Below are positions 1 through 9,081 of a DNA stretch of 64,000 bases, piece by piece. Source of the stretch: Saccharomycopsis fibuligera x Saccharomycopsis cf. fibuligera (taxonomy: Eukaryota; Ascomycota; Saccharomycetes; Ascoideales; Saccharomycopsidaceae); the NCBI GenBank assembly GCA_001936135.1, contig CP012817.1:3534001-3598000 (forward strand). The letters are read 5' to 3'. The notes under the pieces are model-generated. The model was not told the origin of the DNA and did no database searches. It saw only the letters and a program-made list of their open reading frames with translations. Made by a program: the position numbers and the translations under genes. The number at the start of each line of letters is the position of its first letter. Position 1 is the stretch's first letter.

Positions 1-1
1 T

Positions 2-1888
2 GATGCTGAAGAAGAACTAGAGGAAACCACTAAGAATTCAGCTAAAGAAAAAAAGAGCGTTTCAAAGAAAAATGCTCCCCAAAAATTTGTAGTGGTTGAC
101 ATTGATATGTCAATGTCGGCATATGCTAATTCTAAGACCTATTTTGACCAAAAGAAAAACGCGCAGTTAAAGAAGGAAAAAACTGAAAAAACTGCTGAAC
201 TTGCCTTAAAGAGCAGTGAAAGAAAAATTAACTCAACATTAAAGAAGGATATTGAACGCACAAACAAAGATTTATCTATTAGAAAATTACGTCAAAAGAA
301 TTGGTTTGAGAAATTTTACTGGTTTTTATCAAGTGAAGGATATTTGGTGATTGCCCCAAAGGATAACTTACAGCTTGAAATGATATATTACAAGTACTTC
401 AACTCATCAAATGATTACTATGTCACTTCTGATGTCGAAGGATCATTGCATGTATTTATTAAGAATCCGTTTAAGGGTCAAGAAATCCCACCTTCTACTT
501 TGAATCAAGCGGGCATGTTTTCTTTATCAGCTTCTAAAGCTTGGAATTCAAAGATCTTAACCTCTGCTTGGTATGTTGAAGGCAACAAGCTTACTAAAAA
601 GGATAACAATGATGGTTCATTATTACCTGATGGCATGGTTAACATAAAGGGCGAAAAAAACTATTTACCCCCATCTCAGCTAAGTATGGGAATTGGGCTT
701 CTTTGGGTTTTAGACGAGCAGTCTGCAAAGAATCGCAAGGAAAAGAGATTAACTAAGCAAGATCAACTAGGTTTTGAGCTTATTGAAGAAATAGCCGACA
801 TTAAGGATGTCACCAAGGAAAAGATTTCTAAATTAAACACCAAGTTGCAAAACTTGAGTCTAAGCGAAGCTAGTCTTGACATGAAAGACGAAGAGAATGG
901 TGAACCTGATGTCGTGGAAGAAACTCTGTTGTCTCCAACCAACAGCAAGTCTGAAAATAAATTGGTTGAAATACCAGACCAAAAACCTGAGCCTGAACCA
1001 GTGTTAGTGAAGGGTGGGAAATCTGTTTCTTCGAAAATGGCCAATAGTGGTGGCGGTAAAAAGACAAGTGTGCGTGGTAAAAGGGGAAAACAAAAGAAAA
1101 TGAGTCAGAAATATGCAGATCAAGACGAAGAAGAAAGATTAATGAGACTAAAGGCGTTAGGAGTTTTAAAACAGATTGAAGAAAATGAAAAAGAAAATGC
1201 AGAAAAGCAAGCAGCACTTGCTGCGGCTCAAGATGAAAACAATAAGTTTAAAGGCAGAGGCTCAGGTGGTAATAGTCATAGCAATGCCATCAAGCAGCAA
1301 AAAAAATACAACGAACAATTCATGGATATTTTGGAAGAAGACTTAACTGATGCTAATTATTTAGAAATTTTTGATTCGCTTGCAGAGAAAATTTTGTCGT
1401 TGAATGAAAAGTTTATTGATGTAATGCCAATGTTTGGCCCTTGGCAATCTTTTGCCAAATTCAAGTACAAGGCTAAGATCCAGCCGGGAAGCAGCAAGGT
1501 TGGGAAGTCGATGAATGAAGTGTTGCATTATTTTGCTAACAGAAAGTCCAATAAAGAAACCTCATTAGTCAAAAAACACGAAGAGAAACAATCACCATTA
1601 GGTCATGATTCTTCCTCTTCCTCTGCTGCTCCTGACACAAATTCAGTATCATCGTCTCAAAAATCTTTGGACTCATATTTTGACTTTGATTTGGACTTTG
1701 ATGCCGAACATAATGTGATTAATCAATTGAAGCCACTTGATTTGCAACCGGCATTTACGGTCAAGGGTATTAGAGTTGTACTACCTTCGAGCGCCGGTGG
1801 TGCTAGTGGTGGCGGTGGGAAAAACAGAGGCGGTGATGGAGGTAAGGGAAATAACGGAAAGCGTGGAAAAGGTGGCAAGAAAAAATAA
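2..1888 (+). CDS. RQC2: Rqc2/Tae2 (NEMF family), ribosome quality control; 5' end outside window
   Basis: The frame is open from base 2 with no ATG near the left edge, so the N-terminus lies outside the window. The visible 628 residues match the middle and C-terminal parts of Rqc2: a Lys/Glu-rich coiled coil, then the NFACT-R-like core (WFEKFYWFLSSEGYLVIAPK near residue 105), a long acidic/basic linker, and the C-terminal NFACT-C region with MPMFGPWQSFAKFKYKAKIQ. The tail is a Gly/Lys-rich low-complexity end. Rqc2 binds stalled 60S subunits that still carry nascent-chain tRNA, recruits Ltn1 and directs CAT tailing. The N-terminal tRNA-binding NFACT-N domain is not seen here. It is followed convergently by RET3, as in S. 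cerevisiae. The coding call is secure. Confidence 0.93.
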   Translation, partial: DAEEELEETTKNSAKEKKSVSKKNAPQKFVVVDIDMSMSAYANSKTYFDQKKNAQLKKEKTEKTAELALKSSERKINSTLKKDIERTNKDLSIRKLRQKNWFEKFYWFLSSEGYLVIAPKDNLQLEMIYYKYFNSSNDYYVTSDVEGSLHVFIKNPFKGQEIPPSTLNQAGMFSLSASKAWNSKILTSAWYVEGNKLTKKDNNDGSLLPDGMVNIKGEKNYLPPSQLSMGIGLLWVLDEQSAKNRKEKRLTKQDQLGFELIEEIADIKDVTKEKISKLNTKLQNLSLSEASLDMKDEENGEPDVVEETLLSPTNSKSENKLVEIPDQKPEPEPVLVKGGKSVSSKMANSGGGKKTSVRGKRGKQKKMSQKYADQDEEERLMRLKALGVLKQIEENEKENAEKQAALAAAQDENNKFKGRGSGGNSHSNAIKQQKKYNEQFMDILEEDLTDANYLEIFDSLAEKILSLNEKFIDVMPMFGPWQSFAKFKYKAKIQPGSSKVGKSMNEVLHYFANRKSNKETSLVKKHEEKQSPLGHDSSSSSAAPDTNSVSSSQKSLDSYFDFDLDFDAEHNVINQLKPLDLQPAFTVKGIRVVLPSSAGGASGGGGKNRGGDGGKGNNGKRGKGGKKK

Positions 1889-2503
1889 GCTTTTAGCGTG
1901 TTTTCTGGCTGTTAAAACTTATCTTTGAACTTTAAGAATTGTATAACATTTGAATAAAATATGTTCATCGTTGATGACTTTTGAACTGTTGGCATGCTGT
2001 TTTTACATAGTTGTAGCTTATACGCGTAGTTCATTAACTGAAAAATATTGCATACAATGATAGAGCATAGCTGAGCAAAAATTCATAAATACAATTAAGT
2101 GAAATGTGACAATGAGAAAGATATAGTAGAAGAAAAAAAAAAAAATAAAATAAAATAAAAATAAAAATAAAGAAAAGAAAGTTTTATAACGTAATTTGGG
2201 TGACATATTTGAGTAGCTATTATAACACCTTGGACATTACTTCTCCCCAGTATATGATTATGTAGATGCGCTTTGACATGGAGCATCAGCTCACGATAGT
2301 ATTTAAACTTCATTGACTGTGCCGCGAATTGATGACTTGCTGGTTTCATATTCATAACCTTTGCTGATTATGAGAGTAATACTAACGGGGCAATCTTAAC
2401 ATGAATAAAAATTAACTTAAGAAGTAACGTTTAATAGCCATATATTTCCAATGCCAAATTTACCTAACAAACTAATGCACTTTTCCATTCCTATTCCCTT
2501 AAC
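1889..2503. other. Convergent 3' intergenic region RQC2/RET3
   Basis: These 615 bases separate two converging genes. They contain an A-rich run of AAAAT/AAAAATA units (about 2134-2180). A TACTAAC at 2386 fits no intron I could build. I see no gene here. Confidence 0.6.
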
Positions 2504-3082
2504 TTAAAAGTTGAAACCCTTAACCTTCTTCTTTGCAAACTGGAATGCATTGAACAACCCTCTTTCATTCAACTCTATATTCAACGTGTTTTCAGCCAGT
2601 GGCCTCTTAGTAACTCTTGAGGCAATAGCGTTGCCATCAGTTTCTAAAATGATTCCATCATCTAAAGTTTCATCAATAGCTAAGGCAACGTAATCGTAGT
2701 TTTCCGAAATCGATTTCTTATCCACTGCGTCTTTAAGCACAATTTCCAATGCTTCCGTTAGACCAGTAAGGACCTGGTACAACATGGCTTCATTTTCTTG
2801 CAAGTTACCAATGATGTAGATAACTACGTCGGAAATTGCTTTATACACAACTATTTGATTATCGAATATAATAATGTTGGATTTGGATTTGTAGGTTTTG
2901 GCAAATAGATTAGATTCAAAGGTCTCTTGTGATTTCAAAGTTGGATATGGCGTTTGTATTTGAAAAGTTGGATCATTCACGGAGTTGGAGTGGAGTGGCT
3001 TGTAGTAGTTGGCATACAATCTTTTGCCCTCGCTGTCCAAGATCAAGGCAGCGGTTACTGAGTAAAGTGATAAATTGCTCAT
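2504..3082 (-). CDS. RET3: Coatomer zeta subunit (COPI)
   Basis: This 192-residue protein is the zeta subunit of the COPI coat, which drives Golgi-to-ER retrograde vesicle transport. The whole length is a longin/AP-sigma-like fold. It opens with SLYSVTAALILDSEGKRLYA, the canonical first strand pair of zeta-COP. The middle contains KSNIIIFDNQIVVYKAISDV, followed by the helix TGLTEALEIVLKDAVDKKS. The length matches yeast Ret3 (about 189 residues). The start is a true ATG at 3082. It is divergent from TAF3 across about 580 bases and convergent with RQC2. Identity is supported both by sequence and by the conserved YPL009C-YPL010W-YPL011C order. Confidence 0.95.
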   Translation of the reverse strand: MSNLSLYSVTAALILDSEGKRLYANYYKPLHSNSVNDPTFQIQTPYPTLKSQETFESNLFAKTYKSKSNIIIFDNQIVVYKAISDVVIYIIGNLQENEAMLYQVLTGLTEALEIVLKDAVDKKSISENYDYVALAIDETLDDGIILETDGNAIASRVTKRPLAENTLNIELNERGLFNAFQFAKKKVKGFNF

Positions 3083-3664
3083 GGTTGCAGTATATTTGAT
3101 CTATTGTGAGAATTCCTCCGAAAAAGGTCGAGCTGTTTTAGAAAGGATAGGTATAGCCGCTGAAAAATGTTCCAGAATCCTTTATTTTGATTTGATGTAG
3201 ACAATCACAACGATAAATAACGCTCGCTCTCCATCAAACTAGTGCTGATGCTGTTGTGCTTTCGACGGCTTCGGTGTTTTCATTTTGTTGCAATACGTGT
3301 GAAAATTCGGGCCTGGACAGGGACACTCGGCAGGGTGACAGCGGAAATTGACTGTGCTCAGCATCATAGAGAGCAGCGCTGCTTTTGGCAGAACAAAAAC
3401 AAAAAAACTAGAAAAGCGAAATAACTGAGATAAATGAAAAGAGAAGAGCAGAGAAGATAAATAGGCGTGGAACCAGACTAGCAGATCTAGAGCAGAGAAC
3501 CACCAATACCAAGGCTTTAGCCACTGCAATACCATATAGAGTTACAAGACAGCAGCATATCGCGCGAGTTGATATCATTTTCATTTTAGATCAACTGAGA
3601 AGACCAATTTATGTTTACGCTACTACTGTAGAGCAAAGATTCAGTACGTTGTCATCGCAGGATA
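3083..3664. promoter_or_regulatory. Divergent promoter region RET3/TAF3
   Basis: This 582-base gap lies between two divergently transcribed genes and must hold both promoters. It is less AT-rich than other spacers. Small ORFs on either strand look like chance. I could not assign specific factor sites with confidence. Confidence 0.55.
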
Positions 3665-4583
3665 ATGGCTAGCTCTTCACAGTTTTTTTTCAGCATACTT
3701 AGAATATCAATAATACAGGTATGTCGAACAGACCAGACAAAGGGCAGCGTAGGGCTCGACCAAAATCACCCAAATTGAGCTAACCACATTCATAAAAATG
3801 AAGTTATACTAACAGCAATTTGTCTAGCTACTACGATCGGTAGGCTTTGATAGATGCTCCAATAGAGTAATTGACATCCTCACAGACATATTTATTCGCC
3901 ATTTGGAACTAGTGTCCACTGAGTGTCGCAAATTAGCGTACAACTCCGGCCGTTTAGATTTCGAGATACAAGATGTGGCGCAAACGATGGTGAACTTGAG
4001 AGTGGTGCGGCCAGCAAGAATGATCGACCCGTATGACATCAGCGCAGAGAATTATCTAGGGATGAAGAACTTTGTACGGTGGCTCAAGAGCGAAAAGTTT
4101 GCAAAGATGAGAAAAACTGCTATGCCCAGTAGAGAAATGGTGCAGTTGAACTTATTGGATGGCCAAAATGACGGGGAAAATGCGAATGCGAATGGCGGCG
4201 CCGGTGGCAATAGCAGCGGGGTGGCTGACAGCAGTCTAGAATACAACTTGAAGGGACGAGGGGGCGGGGAACACGGTAATGGAGCAGGAGTGGTGGATAC
4301 CAATGGAGAACCAAGCAATGATCTTGGGGCAGCACTAAGGCAGAATCGAGAGCAGTTGAATTGGTTGAAATACTTGTTGAAAGCACAGTCAAAGATCGAC
4401 TACGATGAGAAGATCAAGTTGACGATATTGAATGCAGAGGAGAACGACGAGGAACTAGCGCTGGCTGGGGCAGATGGCAGCAGCAATAGTAGTAACGATT
4501 ATTTGATTGTGGGGCCGACGCCTAAGCATTTAGTGGATTATTTGCCCTGCAAGAGGAAATTGCTACAAGAGATGAATGAGTAG
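3665..4583 (+). CDS. TAF3: TFIID subunit Taf3 (histone fold), one intron
   Basis: The gene is split. Exon 1 (3665-3718) encodes MASSSQFFFSILRISIIQ. The intron (3719-3827) has donor GTATGT, a perfect TACTAAC branch site at 3807-3813 and acceptor TAG. Exon 2 (3828-4583) continues LLRSVGFDRCSNRVIDILTD in the same frame, giving 269 residues. Residues 5-80 form a histone fold of the bromodomain-associated (BTP/TAF3-TAF8) type, followed by the short motif MIDPYDISAENYLGMKNFVRWL. The rest is Gly/Asn/Ser-rich and acidic, and no PHD finger is present, as in yeast Taf3. Taf3 pairs with Taf10 in TFIID. The order next to RET3 and RQC2 matches S. cerevisiae YPL011C. Taf8 is the alternative on sequence alone, but gene order argues for Taf3. 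Confidence 0.86.
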
Positions 4584-5141
4584 GCCTAGGTAGAACAAAG
4601 GAAACCAGCGCGATGTTTTGATGGATTTTGCTCGTGCCACTAAGCGGCTTCAAATGATTTGAACAGGATGATTGTAATATAGCATAGTTGCCAAAGCCAT
4701 GGCACTAACTAGAAGGTCGCGTAATGAGTAACACGACTTGTGACATTGCGTCTCCTTCCATCCAGATACGTCTGTAAGATGGATGTATAGTATTAAATAG
4801 ATAATGACAGTCGACACTCGGACAAGAATACAACCTAGGCAGAGACGTAGCAAATACAGTAGCGGCGTTGCCGGCTCACGAATTGCAGCAGATACATAAG
4901 CGGATATCAAGTAGAACTCGACGAAATATTGACTAAAGACAAAGTAAACAAATAAAATAATAGAAATAGTAAAATAATATAAATAGTAAAAATAATAAAA
5001 ATAGTAATAATAATGGTAACAACAACAATGGTAACAGCAACAGTAACAATAGAAGGCGCAACTATCAACAAATCAGGAACACTGTCCAGGCATAACAAAG
5101 GGGTCAGCAGCTAGCTGAAAATTACGCTGCCGCAGCATCAG
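4584..5141. other. Convergent intergenic region TAF3/WWM1-like
   Basis: These 558 bases hold an A-rich segment (about 4945-5010) of AATAGT/AATAAT units grading into AAC/GGT/AGC triplets up to 5095. Read in one frame (about 4976-5095) the triplets spell an Asn-rich peptide ending in a stop, but no start codon or splice link is convincing. Confidence 0.5.
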
Positions 5142-6049
5142 CTAAAAATCGCCGCCGTCAAATCCACCACCATCACCGAAACCGCCATCGTCGCCCCAGC
5201 CGCCACCGTCGCCCCAGCCGCCACCATCGTTATCGTTGTCAAAAGCGTCAGCTAAAAGAGCGCCGCCAAGCAAACCAGCGCCGCCGGCCAACAAACCGCC
5301 GCCAAGACCACCGAATCTACTCTTTTTGGCTTGCTGTTGTTGGACATACTGAGGTTGTCCGTAGGCAGCCTGCGGCGGATAGCCCTGAGGAGCGTATCCT
5401 TGTGGTGGGTAGCCCTGCGGTGGGTAGCCCTGCGGTGGGTAGCCCTGCGGCGGATACCCTTGCGGCGGATACCCTTGCTGTGGTGGGTAGCCTTGCTGTG
5501 GTGGTGGTGGGTAGCCGCCGTAGCCGCCGCCGTAGCCGCCCTGCTGCTGGTGCTGCTGCTGTTGATAGTGGTTGTAGCCACCACCGGCAGCGGCGGCAGC
5601 GCCGCCATAACGGCCTTGGCTTTGGCCTTGACTATGGCCGGAGGTGCTTTGCTGGTAGGATGGCGGTCCCTGCTGCTGCTGCTTGCCGTGCTGCTCTTGA
5701 GTCTTACCGGCGCCCTTGCCGGCAGCCGGAGAGGTAGGCAACTCCCATTGGGACTCGCCGGTGTGCAAATTCACATAGAAAAAACTGCAGAAATAGCAGA
5801 CGTGTTAGTTCAACTTCGATGGAGACCACAATTGGCAGAAGCAATATCGAAAAAAAAAAAAAAAAAAAAAAAGAATCAGCCACGGCGCCAGATCAATATC
5901 GCAGACCCGCCCCGGGCGTACAAATCTAGTCGGAAGGCGGATCCTGGGTTATCACAGGTTGGCTATCAAACATACGTCTTGTATTCTTTGTCCCAGACGG
6001 CTTTCCAGCCCTCGGGGACTCTAGGAGGATTATCGGCAGAAGGAGCCAT
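5142..6049 (-). CDS. WWM1: WW-domain protein with GYPPQ repeats (Wwm1-like), one intron
   Basis: Exon 1 (6049-5976) and exon 2 (5784-5142) are separated by a 191-base intron with donor GTATGT, branch CTAAC (5808-5804) and acceptor CTGCAG. The splice rebuilds a textbook WW domain at residues 11-41: VPEGWKAVWDKEYKT joined to FFYVNLHTGESQWELP, with W15 and W38 as the signature tryptophans. Residues 42-190 are Gln/Gly/Tyr-rich with about ten GYPPQ pentapeptides. A Gly/Ala hydrophobic patch and an acidic GGGWGD-type tail follow. The 238-residue layout resembles S. cerevisiae Wwm1 (YFL010C), a metacaspase-interacting WW protein. WW domains bind proline motifs, so the partner is not shown by sequence. 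The intron also carries a 23-base A/T homopolymer. The coding call is firmer than the orthology. Confidence 0.78.
5378..5505 (-). repeat. 15-nt tandem repeat coding GYPPQ
   Basis: Copies of GGGTAGCCCTGCGGT and close variants on the + strand encode GYPPQ in the WWM1-like protein. Unit sequence varies mostly at synonymous positions, which suggests selection on the peptide. Confidence 0.85.
5850..5872. repeat. A23 homopolymer inside the WWM1-like intron
   Basis: There are 23 consecutive A on the + strand, so a T tract in the pre-mRNA, about 45 bases 5' of the branch site. Its length is likely to vary between strains. Confidence 0.85.
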
Positions 6050-6462
6050 TATGAAACTGAAAGTCTATGGCAATTGAGAAAGAAAAAAGATGAAGAGAGG
6101 TAGGTAGCAGACGCAGTTTCAATTTAGTTTATGAAAACCTGATCAAGAGCGAGAGTGCCGCCAGCTGAAATTGCCTCCGCGGGCGACAGCGCAGCACGTG
6201 CGCGCCACCGGGTCATCAGCAATTACGTAATCGGCCATAAAAGCGAGAGCGGGGACCGGGCGGTGGTGATGGCGATGGCGACGGCGATGGCGATGGCATT
6301 GGCATTGGCATTGGTGTCTGTGAGATGAGAAGAAAAGCGTGCTTCCCGCGCTTGTATGCTGGTGGTAGGTGGCTTGCTGGTAGTGGGAGGCGTGGACGTG
6401 GGAGGCGCGCGAGAGTCCATGGGAAGGGTGCGTGTATGACGCTCGACAGTCATCCTCATAGC
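6050..6462. promoter_or_regulatory. Upstream region of the WWM1-like gene with CACGTG and TTACGTAA sites
   Basis: The 413 bases upstream of the WWM1-like start hold CACGTG (6195-6200), the bHLH core (Cbf1/Pho4 type), and TTACGTAA (6223-6230), a Yap/CREB-type bZIP palindrome. They lie about 150-180 bases from the ATG. A run of GGCGAT then GGCATT hexamers follows at about 6264-6312. The factor names come from known consensus sequences, and binding itself is inferred. Confidence 0.5.
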
Positions 6463-6831
6463 TCATATTTTGATCTCGTCCATGACCTTCAACTGTTGTA
6501 GCAAATCGTCGTCGACCTTCTGCTGTCTTTCTCTGTCCTCGTTCATTGCCTCTGTGTCTTTCTCCTTCAAAGCGCCCAAATCGCGCAAAAGTCTCTTGTT
6601 GTTGGACGGGGCCGGCTGCTGCTGCTGCTGCTGCCGCTGCTGCTGTTGCGGCTGGGCATTAGCGCTTTCTCTGACAATCAGCGAAAGGTCGCTGTCAAGC
6701 TGCTGAATGAGCTTGGAGTTCTTCATCTGCAATTGTTTCTGCTTTGCCTTCTGGTTCTTGGTGTGGCCGGCATTGGCGCTTTTCTTTTTTGACACCGACG
6801 ACAGCGCGCTACGAGCTCTTGGTTTAGCCAT
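6463..6831 (-). CDS. Small basic Gln-rich protein, possibly Alb1-like ribosome biogenesis factor
   Basis: This 122-residue protein starts MAKPRARSALSSVSKKKSAN. Its N-terminal 45 residues are strongly basic (nuclear/nucleolar type). A poly-Gln patch (QQQQRQQQQQQ) sits in the middle, and a charged helix at the C-terminus contains RLLRDLGALKEKDTEAMNED. It has a true ATG at 6831 and a stop on the complement of 6463-6465. Size, charge pattern and the C-terminal helix recall the Alb1 family (shuttling pre-60S factors that bind Arx1), but I cannot align it well enough to name it. It is divergent from the HAD phosphatase gene. The reading frame looks real because the basic and helical segments are not low complexity. 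The function is open. Confidence 0.6.
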   Translation of the reverse strand: MAKPRARSALSSVSKKKSANAGHTKNQKAKQKQLQMKNSKLIQQLDSDLSLIVRESANAQPQQQQRQQQQQQPAPSNNKRLLRDLGALKEKDTEAMNEDRERQQKVDDDLLQQLKVMDEIKI

Positions 6832-7208
6832 TTTGTAGCCGGAACGTTTTGCGCTAGACTTGTGCTGAGCTGGAGAGGCGGTATACTAAGGGGCCAACGA
6901 CGCCAGATGAGAGAGAAGCCACGGTATATAGCTCTTGCACGACCAACGGTATATGAGTGCAACTGCTGGCGGACAGATACAACGATAAAAGAAAGAAAAA
7001 AAAAAATTTTTTTTATTCCTTTACTTCGCATCTCCTGCAACGGCATGCCGCGCAGCGCTCTGGTGGTGTGGTGGCCGTCAGGGAATCGACCGCCAGTCGA
7101 CCGCCAGTCGACGGTCAAGCGACTTGTTCAGCGTATAAGCGCTCAGCGACAAGGGCACACTCGGCCACCACTGGCCACCACAGGTTCTGCTGTACCGGAC
7201 ACATAGCT
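6832..7208. promoter_or_regulatory. Divergent promoter region, Q-rich gene/HAD phosphatase
   Basis: These 377 bases contain A11 directly followed by T8 (6996-7014), a typical nucleosome-excluding poly(dA:dT) element, and a short tandem of GACCGCCAGTC (about 7088-7113). Confidence 0.55.
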
Positions 7209-7976
7209 ATGACCGGAGGCCCAGAGAGCTCCGCGGTAAGGGCCATTCTCTTTGATATGGACGGCACCTTGATCGATTCAGAAGAAATCTACATCAACCA
7301 GCTAAACGACATCCTATCGACCAGCTTCAACAAGGGCCCTCTCAGCGAGGCCGTGAAACAAAAGATCCAGGGCAGACCGGGCATGCAAATAAGCGAAATC
7401 ATAGTTCAGGAAAACCAGCTTGCCGGGAGGTGCACCGCTGCTGAGTTCTATGCCTTGACGAATGACCCGAAACGACTTGCGCTGTTCCAAGAGTGCCGGT
7501 TTTTGCCTGGCGTCCAGGACTTTTTGGTTCACGTTAAAAGCAAATACAGCTTGCCCATCGCAATCGCCACGTCCACCACGCGGGCAAAGTTCGCGGCAAA
7601 GACACGGCATCTACGGGAAAACGGATTCGACTTGTTCGACGTGACGGTGACGGGCGGCGGCAACCCAAGGTTGCCCAGGGAGAAGGGAAAACCGCAGCCG
7701 GATATCTGGTTTCTTGCGCTCGACGAATTGAACGAAAAGTTGGGGCTCAGGGGCACAAAAGACGAGATCAAGATGGCGGAGTGCATGATTTTCGAAGACA
7801 GCCTCAGCGGGATCCAAAGCGCCATCAGCGCCCGCGCGAAAAGCGTGTGGATTCCCAGCCGCTCCCTCCTGTTGAGCTCGCTTCCGGAGGAGGAGTTGGC
7901 GCACTACAGGGAGAGCTGTGAAGCGATACTCGACAGCTTCTTGCAATTCAAGAGAGAGAACTACGGGTGGTGGTGA
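7209..7976 (+). CDS. HAD-superfamily phosphatase (HDHD1/YKL033W-A type)
   Basis: This is a 255-residue haloacid dehalogenase-type hydrolase. Motif I is DMDGT at residues 16-20 (D16 nucleophile, D18 acid/base). Motif II is ATSTTRAKF. Motif III is a lysine before PQPDIWFLALDEL. Motif IV is MIFEDSLSGIQSA, with an acidic pair that binds Mg2+. A helical cap lies between motifs I and II. The closest known relatives are the HDHD1/PUDP pseudouridine-5'-phosphatase and S. cerevisiae YKL033W-A, so dephosphorylation of a small phospho-metabolite is likely, but the substrate is inferred. I chose the ATG at 7209 because the frame upstream is open but has no family similarity. Codon use is unusually G/C-ending compared with genes beyond 11 kb. 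Confidence 0.9.
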   Translation: MTGGPESSAVRAILFDMDGTLIDSEEIYINQLNDILSTSFNKGPLSEAVKQKIQGRPGMQISEIIVQENQLAGRCTAAEFYALTNDPKRLALFQECRFLPGVQDFLVHVKSKYSLPIAIATSTTRAKFAAKTRHLRENGFDLFDVTVTGGGNPRLPREKGKPQPDIWFLALDELNEKLGLRGTKDEIKMAECMIFEDSLSGIQSAISARAKSVWIPSRSLLLSSLPEEELAHYRESCEAILDSFLQFKRENYGWW

Positions 7977-8070
7977 AGCTGAACGCGGCAGCGGCAGCGG
8001 CAGCGGCAGCGCCTGCCCACTATATTCAAGTAGAGTGCAAACGTGTCTTGTTGTTCTAAACTTTCTGTCT

Positions 8071-9081
8071 TCACTCGGAGCATAGCTCCCGGAACCGCGT
8101 AAAGACGCCGTTGGTTTTCCAGCCCACCGCGCATCTGTAGTTGCCAGCGCCGTCCTTCATGGCGCCGACCTGCCAGCTTTCGTTTCGGCCAAGGAGGCTC
8201 TTGACACGGGCGATCTGGCGGAAGTTGCCGACCTCGAACACAAACCCGTGGCAGCTGTCCTGGCGCGGAAGTAACACGTTCTCTACCAAGGCGTCGTAGA
8301 ACTCAAAGTCTCCGACCAAGGCTATCTTGGGCTCGTAGTCCTTCACCGACCTGTCTAGTGTCTCGTACTTGTCCAACGGTATGTACGGGGGATTCGACAC
8401 GAGCAAGTCCACTCGGCCCGGCACTGCGCTGTTCCCGGCGCTCCCAGGCCCTGCGTCCCCTGGGTCCCCTGGGTCCCCTGGGTCCCCCGCGAGCCCTGGG
8501 TCCAAGACATCCATTTGCCGAAAGCGCACAGCTTTGTTCTTGAGCAAGTGTAGGTTTGCCCGGTAGTTCTCCCGCGCAAGCTCTAGACACCCTGGATGCA
8601 CATCAACGGCGCATATATCAGCAGCGACTCCAGGAGCCAACTCAGCCGCTAGCGACAAGGCAATACAGCCCGTGCCCGTGCAGGCGTCCACGACGTGTAG
8701 CGGTACGCTCTTTGCACGTTTGCTGCCGCCCGCCGCACTTTCGCGGCCGCTCCCCAGGTTAGCGGGCTGGGCGAGAGCCTGGTTCACCGCCGTCGCGAGC
8801 TTCATTGTCCACTCTTCTGTCTCCCATCTTGGAATCAACGCAGCCTCGCTGCACTTGACCAGCAACGCCCCAATCGGCTGGCTTCCCAATATGTATTGCA
8901 ACGGCCTGTGGGCGACTCTTTGCACGACCGCCGCGTGCCACTCGCGCCGCGGGAGCTCCTTTCTGATCCACCGCAAGTCGGACTCTGCGGTGGCGATGCA
9001 ACGGGTCGCCCGGTAGAGTGCGGGAAGATACGCGTCCTGGCGGACAGCGTAGCGGATGCTGTTGGGCGAGAGTCGCGGCAT
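8071..9081 (-). CDS. MTQ1: Mitochondrial HemK-type release-factor glutamine methyltransferase
   Basis: This 336-residue protein methylates the GGQ glutamine of the mitochondrial release factor Mrf1. The N-terminal helical domain includes RPLQYILGSQPIG, the substrate-recognition segment. The SAM fold shows VVDACTGTGCIALSLA (motif I) and the catalytic NPPY at residues 230-233. A collagen-like insert GDPGDPGDPGDAGPG lies just before VDLLVSNPPY and is encoded by a 9-nt tandem repeat. It looks like a surface-loop expansion. MTQ1 is next to TRM6 in S. cerevisiae (YNL063W/YNL062C), while here they are 21 kb apart. It is convergent with the HAD gene and divergent from STH1. Confidence 0.94.
   Translation of the reverse strand: MPRLSPNSIRYAVRQDAYLPALYRATRCIATAESDLRWIRKELPRREWHAAVVQRVAHRPLQYILGSQPIGALLVKCSEAALIPRWETEEWTMKLATAVNQALAQPANLGSGRESAAGGSKRAKSVPLHVVDACTGTGCIALSLAAELAPGVAADICAVDVHPGCLELARENYRANLHLLKNKAVRFRQMDVLDPGLAGDPGDPGDPGDAGPGSAGNSAVPGRVDLLVSNPPYIPLDKYETLDRSVKDYEPKIALVGDFEFYDALVENVLLPRQDSCHGFVFEVGNFRQIARVKSLLGRNESWQVGAMKDGAGNYRCAVGWKTNGVFTRFRELCSE
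8462..8497 (-). repeat. 9-nt tandem repeat in MTQ1
   Basis: Four exact copies of GGGTCCCCT (read on +) encode the GDP-rich collagen-like loop. Exact copies suggest recent expansion. Confidence 0.85.

Noticed and set aside
2380-2400. TACTAAC branch site in the RQC2/RET3 spacer
   Set aside because: No donor or in-frame exon nearby on the same strand; both flanking genes are complete without it.
6223-6459. 78-codon minus-strand ORF with NANANAIAIAVAIAI
   Set aside because: It is a translation of the GGCGAT/GGCATT hexamer run in a promoter region.
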